Origin: Variovorax sp. JS1663
Lineage (GTDB): Bacteria > Pseudomonadota > Gammaproteobacteria > Burkholderiales > Burkholderiaceae_C
NCBI RefSeq assembly: GCF_002157355.1
Contig: NZ_LYMK01000030.1
Location: 22,523 to 86,522, forward strand
Reading direction: 5' to 3'
Length of the DNA: 64,000 nt
Both the position numbers and the translations under genes were made by a program. How positions within the stretch are numbered: the first letter of the stretch is position 1; each line of letters starts with the position of its first letter. A model generated the notes under the pieces. That model did not search any database, was not told the origin of the DNA, and saw nothing but the letters and a program-made list of their open reading frames with translations. Positions 59,886 to 64,000 of this stretch are shown here, piece by piece.

Positions 59886-60502
59886 ACGAATCGATGAACA
59901 AGCGGCAGGCGCTGCGGCTGATGGGCTGGACCGGGCTCGCCGCCGCAGCCGCGCTAAGCCTGGCGGCCTGCTCGGAGAACAAGCCCAGTTTCAATGCCGT
60001 CGACATCACGGGTGCCGACTATGCCAAGGGCTTCTCGCTCACCGATGCCGAAGGAAAGCAGCGCACGCTGGCCGACTTCAAGGGCAAGGTGGTCGTGATG
60101 TTCTTCGGCTATGCCCAGTGCCCCGACGTCTGCCCGACCACGATGAGCGAGATGGCGCAGGTCAAGCAGCAGCTCGGCAGCGACGCCGACAAGCTGCAGG
60201 TGGTCTTCGTCACGGTCGATCCGGAGCGCGACACGCCCGAGGTGATGAAGGCCTACATGGGCGCCTTCGACCCGGCCTTCGTCGCGCTGATCCCCACGCA
60301 GGAGCAGCTCGCCGCGGTCGCCAAGGACTACAAGGTCTACTACAAGAAGGTCGAAGGCAAGACGCCGACCAGCTATTCGATGGACCACTCGGCCGCCAGC
60401 TTCGTCTACGACACCGAGGGCCGGTTGCGGCTCTATGCGCGCTATGGCGCGGGCGTGCCGGCCATGGTGTCGGACGTGAAGGCGCTGCTCAAGTCCTCCT
60501 GA
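59882..60502 (+). CDS. SCO-family copper chaperone lipoprotein
   Basis: A 206-residue protein with a lipoprotein leader (lipobox LAAC, Cys near residue 29), the SCO motif CPDVCPTT (near 80-86), VTVDPERDTPEVMKAYM, and the copper-ligand His in SMDHSAASFVYD near 170. It delivers copper to CuA of subunit II. Last obvious member of the oxidase assembly set. Confidence 0.94.
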   Translation: MNESMNKRQALRLMGWTGLAAAAALSLAACSENKPSFNAVDITGADYAKGFSLTDAEGKQRTLADFKGKVVVMFFGYAQCPDVCPTTMSEMAQVKQQLGSDADKLQVVFVTVDPERDTPEVMKAYMGAFDPAFVALIPTQEQLAAVAKDYKVYYKKVEGKTPTSYSMDHSAASFVYDTEGRLRLYARYGAGVPAMVSDVKALLKSS

Positions 60503-60512
60503 GGTGCCGGCC

Positions 60513-61340
60513 ATGGCGACGGAGGGTGTCGAGCACCTGAGGCAGCGCAAGGGCGCCTTCCGCATCGCGCTGATCCCGCCCGAAGTGCTGGAGGCGCTCA
60601 ACGAGGGCCTGCTGGAGACGGTCAACCTCAACGAGTTCATGGCGCTGGAACTCCCCCGCCTTGCGCGGAGCGTGGCCGGGCATCTGGGCCTCGATCCGGA
60701 GAGCGAGCGGCTGGTCGACACGCTGGCCATGCTGTCGGCCTTCAAGCCCATGCAGCGCCACGGGCACATCGCTCGGGCGCTCTACGACCTGACCGCGGCG
60801 CATGCCGAGCGCGATGCGGTGGCCCATCGGCTGGCCACGCACCCCAGCGACGTGGCGCGCTGCTGGGCGACGCAGTGGGTCACGCTGTCGGGGCTGCCAC
60901 TTCCGGCGCGGTTGCAGGCGGTGCGCCGCTTCGCCGCCGATCCGCATTTCGGCGTGCGGGAGATGGCCTGGATGGCGGTGCGCGATGCGACCATCGCTTC
61001 GCTCGACGAGGCGCTGTCCCTGCTGCAGTCCTGGGTGCTCGACACGGACCCGAACATCCGCCGCTTCGCCAGCGAGCTGACGCGGCCGCGCGGCGTCTGG
61101 TGCGCCCAGATCGAGCGGCTCAAGGCCGAGCCCTGGCTGGGCCTGCCGCTGCTGGAGGCGCTGCGGGCGGACCCCAGCCGTTATGTGCAGAACTCGGTGG
61201 CCAACTGGCTGAACGATGCCAGCCGGACGCAGCCCGAATGGGTGGAAGACATCTGCGCCCGCTGGCTGGACGAGCATAAAGGCGCGCCGGAGACCGCATA
61301 CGTCGTCCGGCGGGCGCTGCGCACGCTGGCGAAGCGCTGA
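60513..61340 (+). CDS. AlkD-like HEAT-repeat protein (DNA alkylation repair family)
   Basis: A 275-residue all-helical protein resembling AlkD-like solenoids: FGVREMAWMAVRDATIASLDEAL, WVLDTDPNIRRFASELTRPRG, YVQNSVANWLNDASRTQPEWVEDICARW, ETAYVVRRALRTLAKR. AlkD enzymes remove alkylated bases from DNA; I cannot confirm the catalytic Asp/Trp set. ATG 60513 is preferred to GTG 60504. It follows sco by 10 bp and is convergent with rpoH. Confidence 0.82.
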   Translation: MATEGVEHLRQRKGAFRIALIPPEVLEALNEGLLETVNLNEFMALELPRLARSVAGHLGLDPESERLVDTLAMLSAFKPMQRHGHIARALYDLTAAHAERDAVAHRLATHPSDVARCWATQWVTLSGLPLPARLQAVRRFAADPHFGVREMAWMAVRDATIASLDEALSLLQSWVLDTDPNIRRFASELTRPRGVWCAQIERLKAEPWLGLPLLEALRADPSRYVQNSVANWLNDASRTQPEWVEDICARWLDEHKGAPETAYVVRRALRTLAKR

Positions 61341-61354
61341 TCCCGCGCCCCCAA

Positions 61355-61378
61355 GAAAAAGTCCGGCAGGGCCGGGCT
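61355..61378 (-). terminator. Rho-independent terminator of rpoH
   Basis: On the minus strand, AGCCCGGC, loop CCT, GCCGGACT followed by TTTTT, starting 22 bp after the rpoH stop. One C-A mismatch in the stem. It lacks a U-tract in the plus direction. Confidence 0.8.
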
Positions 61379-61399
61379 CTGGGGTAGAGAGTGATCGGC

Positions 61400-62335
61400 T
61401 CAGGCGAATTCCGCCAGCGCCTTCTTCATCTTCTTCATCGCCGCCACTTCGATCTGGCGGATGCGTTCAGCGCTCACCTTGTAGACCTCGGCCAGTTCGT
61501 GCAGCGTCATTCCGCCCGAGCCGTCGTCGTTGACCTTCAGCCAGCGCTCTTCCACGATGCGCCGGCTGCGGTCATCCAGCGCGGCCAGGGCGGTGGAGAT
61601 GCCGTCCGTCGACAGGCGGTCGCGCTGCCGCGATTCCAGCTGGGCGGTGGGCTCCTGCGAGGCGTCCGCCAGGTAGGCGATCGGGCCGAAGCCTTCGTCG
61701 CCGTCGTCCGAGGGGCTGGGGTCGAGCAGCACGTCGCCGCCCGACATGCGGGTTTCCATCTCCAACACTTCCTCAGGCTTCACGTTCAGGCGGCTCGCCA
61801 CCTGGGAGACCTCGTCCGCGCTCAGGGTGTCGCGGTGCGTGTCGCCGTCGGCGGAATCAGCCTTGAAGCCCTGCTTCATCGAGCGCAGGTTGAAGAACAG
61901 CTTGCGCTGGGCCTTGGTCGTCGCGACCTTGACCATGCGCCAGTTCTTCAGGATGTACTCGTGGATCTCGGCCTTGATCCAGTGCATGGCGTAGCTGACC
62001 AGGCGCACGCCCTGGTCGGGATCGAAACGCTTGACCGCCTTCATCAGGCCGACGTTGCCTTCCTGGATCAGATCGCCGTGCGGCAGCCCGTAGCCCAGGT
62101 ACTGGCGGGAAATGGAGATCACGAGGCGCAGGTGCGAGAGGATCAGCGCACCGGCGGCTTCGAGGTCGTTATGGTCGCGCAGCCGGCGTGCAAAGCCTTG
62201 CTCCTCCTCCTGCGTCAGCAGGGGAAGGCGGTTGGCTGCGGAAATGTAGGCGTCCAGGTTACCCAGCGAAGGCACCATCGACCAGGGATTGGCCACGGCG
62301 AGCTGGTTGGCGGGGGCTCCGGACAGGACTGTCAT
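61400..62335 (-). CDS. rpoH: Heat-shock sigma factor sigma32
   Basis: A 311-residue sigma factor. Region 2 includes SHLRLVISISRQYLGYGLPHGDLIQEGNVGLMKAVKRFDP, the RpoH box QRKLFFNLRSMKQ lies near residue 135-147, and region 4 ends ELAEVYKVSAERIRQIEVAAMKKMKKAL. ATG 62335 is chosen because AAGGAG lies 8 bp upstream; a longer ATG at 62362 would lie inside the promoter and CIRCE edge. Regulation: a perfect CIRCE element overlaps an extended -10 promoter, so HrcA should repress rpoH. Confidence 0.96.
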   Translation of the reverse strand: MTVLSGAPANQLAVANPWSMVPSLGNLDAYISAANRLPLLTQEEEQGFARRLRDHNDLEAAGALILSHLRLVISISRQYLGYGLPHGDLIQEGNVGLMKAVKRFDPDQGVRLVSYAMHWIKAEIHEYILKNWRMVKVATTKAQRKLFFNLRSMKQGFKADSADGDTHRDTLSADEVSQVASRLNVKPEEVLEMETRMSGGDVLLDPSPSDDGDEGFGPIAYLADASQEPTAQLESRQRDRLSTDGISTALAALDDRSRRIVEERWLKVNDDGSGGMTLHELAEVYKVSAERIRQIEVAAMKKMKKALAEFA

Positions 62336-62360
62336 TGGGGAAACTCCTTCGTTCAGGGGC

Positions 62361-62369
62361 ATATTAGCA
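62361..62369 (-). promoter_or_regulatory. Extended -10 promoter of rpoH
   Basis: TG-C-TAATAT on the minus strand (62369-62361), an extended -10 element. The start point near 62354 leaves a leader of about 19 nt. The upper half overlaps one CIRCE arm. Confidence 0.6.
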
Positions 62370-62390
62370 CTCGGTTTGAGGGAGTGCTAA
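62364..62390. promoter_or_regulatory. CIRCE element (HrcA operator) upstream of rpoH
   Basis: TTAGCACTC (62364-62372), nine bases, GAGTGCTAA (62382-62390): a perfect match to the CIRCE consensus. It overlaps the rpoH promoter. Confidence 0.95.
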
Positions 62391-62499
62391 GCAAAGGGTT
62401 CCCCCGAATTGCCAATGGAAACAATAGGCACAACCTATCCCCGGCGCCGGTGCGCGCGGGCAGGACGACCGCTGAAGGGGCCGCGCGGTGCGTTTCGGC

Positions 62500-62961
62500 C
62501 TACCAGCGCACCCCGAGCCTGAGGAACAGCCTGGACAGGACGAACAGCGGTCCCACCCACAGGTACTGGATATCCTCGAAGAAGGAAGGTTTCTTGCCCT
62601 CGATCTTGTGGCCGACGAACTGGAAGATCCACGCCAGGACGAAGATGGCGGCGCAGATCGGGAACACAAGATCGCCCATGGCATGGACTGCGGCCAGCGC
62701 CAGCGCAGTGCAGCCCGCCATGGCCAGCACGAAAGGGACGGAACGCAGCATCACGTAATAGACCAGGCTGGCGGCCACGAAGGCGTAGGCCACCCAGGGA
62801 TGCAGGACGAACAGCAGGCCGAGAATGCTCAGCATGATCGCCGGGATGGCGACCATGTGGATCGCCTCGTTGGTCGGATTCCGGTGGCTTTCGCCGTAGT
62901 GGGCGAGCAGGCGGTCGACCTTGCGGTCGGTGCCCGCCAGGGGCGTGGCGGCGCTGTGCAT
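62500..62961 (-). CDS. DUF962 / Mpo1-like membrane protein
   Basis: A 153-residue protein with about four spans and the DUF962 pattern: KVDRLLAHYGESHRNPTNEAIHMVAIPAIMLSILGL (His pair near 21 and 35) and WIFQFVGHKIEGKKPSFFEDIQYLWVGPLFVL. Yeast Mpo1 of this family is a dioxygenase of 2-hydroxy fatty acids; bacterial function is inferred only. ATG 62961 with GGAGACAGCC upstream. Confidence 0.9.
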   Translation of the reverse strand: MHSAATPLAGTDRKVDRLLAHYGESHRNPTNEAIHMVAIPAIMLSILGLLFVLHPWVAYAFVAASLVYYVMLRSVPFVLAMAGCTALALAAVHAMGDLVFPICAAIFVLAWIFQFVGHKIEGKKPSFFEDIQYLWVGPLFVLSRLFLRLGVRW

Positions 62962-63013
62962 GGCTGTCTCCTGAAGGGGCTCTGCGGCCTTCGGGAAGGA
63001 TGCCAGACCGGCC

Positions 63014-64000
63014 CTAACCCATCAAGGCCTGGGCGAACTCGCGTGCCTTGAAGGTTTCCAGGTCCTCCAGCTTCTCCCCGACGCCGATGAAATAGACCGG
63101 GATCGGCCGCTCGCGGGCGATCGCGCACAGCACGCCGCCCTTGGCGGTCCCGTCCAGCTTGGTGATGACGAGGCCGGTCAGGCCCAGCGCCTCGTCGAAG
63201 GCCTTGACCTGGGCGAGGGCGTTCTGGCCGGTGTTGCCGTCGATGACCAGCAGCACCTCGTGGGGCGCCGTGGCGTCCGCCCGGGTGACGACGCGCTTGA
63301 TCTTCCTGAGCTCGTCCATCAGGTGCAGCTGGGTCGGCAGCCGGCCGGCGGTGTCGACCAGCACCACGTCCTTGCCGCGTGCCTTGCCGGCGTTGACGGC
63401 GTCGAAGCTCACGGCCGCCGGGTCGCCGCCTTCCTGGCTCACGATCTCGACCGTGTTGCGGTCGGCCCAGACCAGCAACTGCTCGCGCGCTGCCGCCCGG
63501 AAGGTGTCGGCGGCCGCCAGCAGCACCGCGGCACCCTCGTTGGACAGGTGCCGGGTCAGCTTGCCGATCGAGGTGGTCTTGCCCGCCCCATTGACCCCCG
63601 CCACCATGATCACCGTGGGTGTGTGCTCGCCGATCACCAGCGATTTTTCCAGCGGACGCAGCAGGTCGGCGATCGCATCGGCCAGCAGCAGCTTCACTTG
63701 TGAAGCCTCCGTGGCCATGTTGCTGCGCACGCGCTTGCGCAGGTCCTCCAGCAGGTACTCGGTGGCCTTGACGCCGGTATCGGCCATCAGCAGCGCGGCT
63801 TCGAGCTCCTCGTAGAGGTCTTCGTCGATCTGGGCATTGACGAAGGCGGCCGTGATGCCGTTGCCGGTCTTGCGCAGGCCGGCCTTGAGCTTGCCGAGCC
63901 AGCCGCTGCGCTCGGGGGCAGGGGCTTCGGCCGGCGCAGGTCCCGGGGCTTCGACCGGCGGCGCGACAGGGGCGGGCCCACCACAGCGCGGTAAAGAAGG
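63014..64000 (-). CDS. ftsY: Signal recognition particle receptor FtsY, N-terminus outside window
   Basis: The frame is open to base 64000. The visible part starts in the Pro/Ala-rich acidic A-domain (PVEAPGPAPAEAPAPERSG), continues with the N domain (WLGKLKAGLRKTGNGITAAF) and the GTPase G domain: GVNGAGKTTSIGKL (G1), DTFRAAAREQL, VDTAGRLPTQ (G3) and TKLDGTAKGG (G4), with GVGEKLEDLETFKAREFAQAL at the end. It is the membrane receptor for SRP-bound ribosomes. Confidence 0.95.
   Translation of the reverse strand, partial: PSLPRCGGPAPVAPPVEAPGPAPAEAPAPERSGWLGKLKAGLRKTGNGITAAFVNAQIDEDLYEELEAALLMADTGVKATEYLLEDLRKRVRSNMATEASQVKLLLADAIADLLRPLEKSLVIGEHTPTVIMVAGVNGAGKTTSIGKLTRHLSNEGAAVLLAAADTFRAAAREQLLVWADRNTVEIVSQEGGDPAAVSFDAVNAGKARGKDVVLVDTAGRLPTQLHLMDELRKIKRVVTRADATAPHEVLLVIDGNTGQNALAQVKAFDEALGLTGLVITKLDGTAKGGVLCAIARERPIPVYFIGVGEKLEDLETFKAREFAQALMG

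Overview
The window is very GC-rich DNA with short intergenic gaps, frequent ATGA start/stop overlaps, four orphan Bug-type (TctC-like) solute-binding proteins, and a cox-ctaG-surf1-ctaA-ctaB-sco-rpoH-ftsY backbone. Together these point to a betaproteobacterium of the family Comamonadaceae, probably Variovorax-like. The genus is an inference, not a certainty. I see no tRNA, rRNA, CRISPR array, intact insertion sequence or prophage gene.

Region 1 (1-15942) is a catabolic island for an unidentified CoA-linked substrate. It holds two thiolase-like/DUF35 pairs, a family III CoA-transferase/racemase, two MFS transporters, two flavoprotein dehydrogenases of the ketosteroid-dehydrogenase/fumarate-reductase class, a metal-dependent amidohydrolase, a cupin, two NIPSNAP proteins, an NTF2-like protein and two FadR/FCD-type GntR regulators. 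A 15-bp palindrome (AATGGTCAAACCATT and a variant) occurs three times, at the heads of three transcription units, and in two cases overlaps a good sigma70 -10 box. An unusual protein here fuses a flavin reductase to an FCD ligand-sensing domain that closely resembles the FCD domain of the local GntR regulator.

Region 2 (15943-24587) starts with a 585-bp gap holding two foldback repeat units. An IclR regulator follows, divergent from pcaIJF (the last steps of the beta-ketoadipate pathway), then two Bug proteins and an ornithine-cyclodeaminase-like enzyme. Region 3 (22986-28918) is an RNA-repair locus: rtcR (CARF-sigma54 activator) divergent from rtcB, with a sigma54 promoter, then a HEAT-like protein, a zinc-ribbon protein and rtcA. 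Region 4 (28915-33455) is a MarR-controlled aromatic-acid operon (Bug, gamma-resorcylate-decarboxylase-like enzyme, 3-hydroxybenzoate-6-hydroxylase-like monooxygenase) followed by a TSUP permease.

Region 5 (33981-42508) is a leftward hydroxycinnamate operon: enoyl-CoA hydratase, feruloyl-CoA synthase, SDR, Bug, tannase/feruloyl-esterase lipoprotein, acyl-CoA dehydrogenase and MarR. A palindrome sits inside its promoter spacer. Region 6 (42572-50368) is mixed housekeeping: amidohydrolase, AlkA-like remnant, VOC protein, Kef-type antiporter with ancillary flavoprotein, orphan ParA, MaoC protein, TrmL, ComF and a BioC-like methyltransferase. Region 7 (50630-61340) is the aa3 cytochrome c oxidase cluster with its assembly factors. 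Region 8 (61400-64000) has rpoH with a perfect CIRCE element, a DUF962 membrane protein and the 3' part of ftsY.

A roughly 100-bp repeat occurs four times (4648, 37941, 47603, 50369). It always has the same orientation relative to the gene upstream, and its edge carries ATGA. In two copies that edge supplies the upstream stop codon, and in one copy also the start codon and N-terminal residues of the downstream protein.
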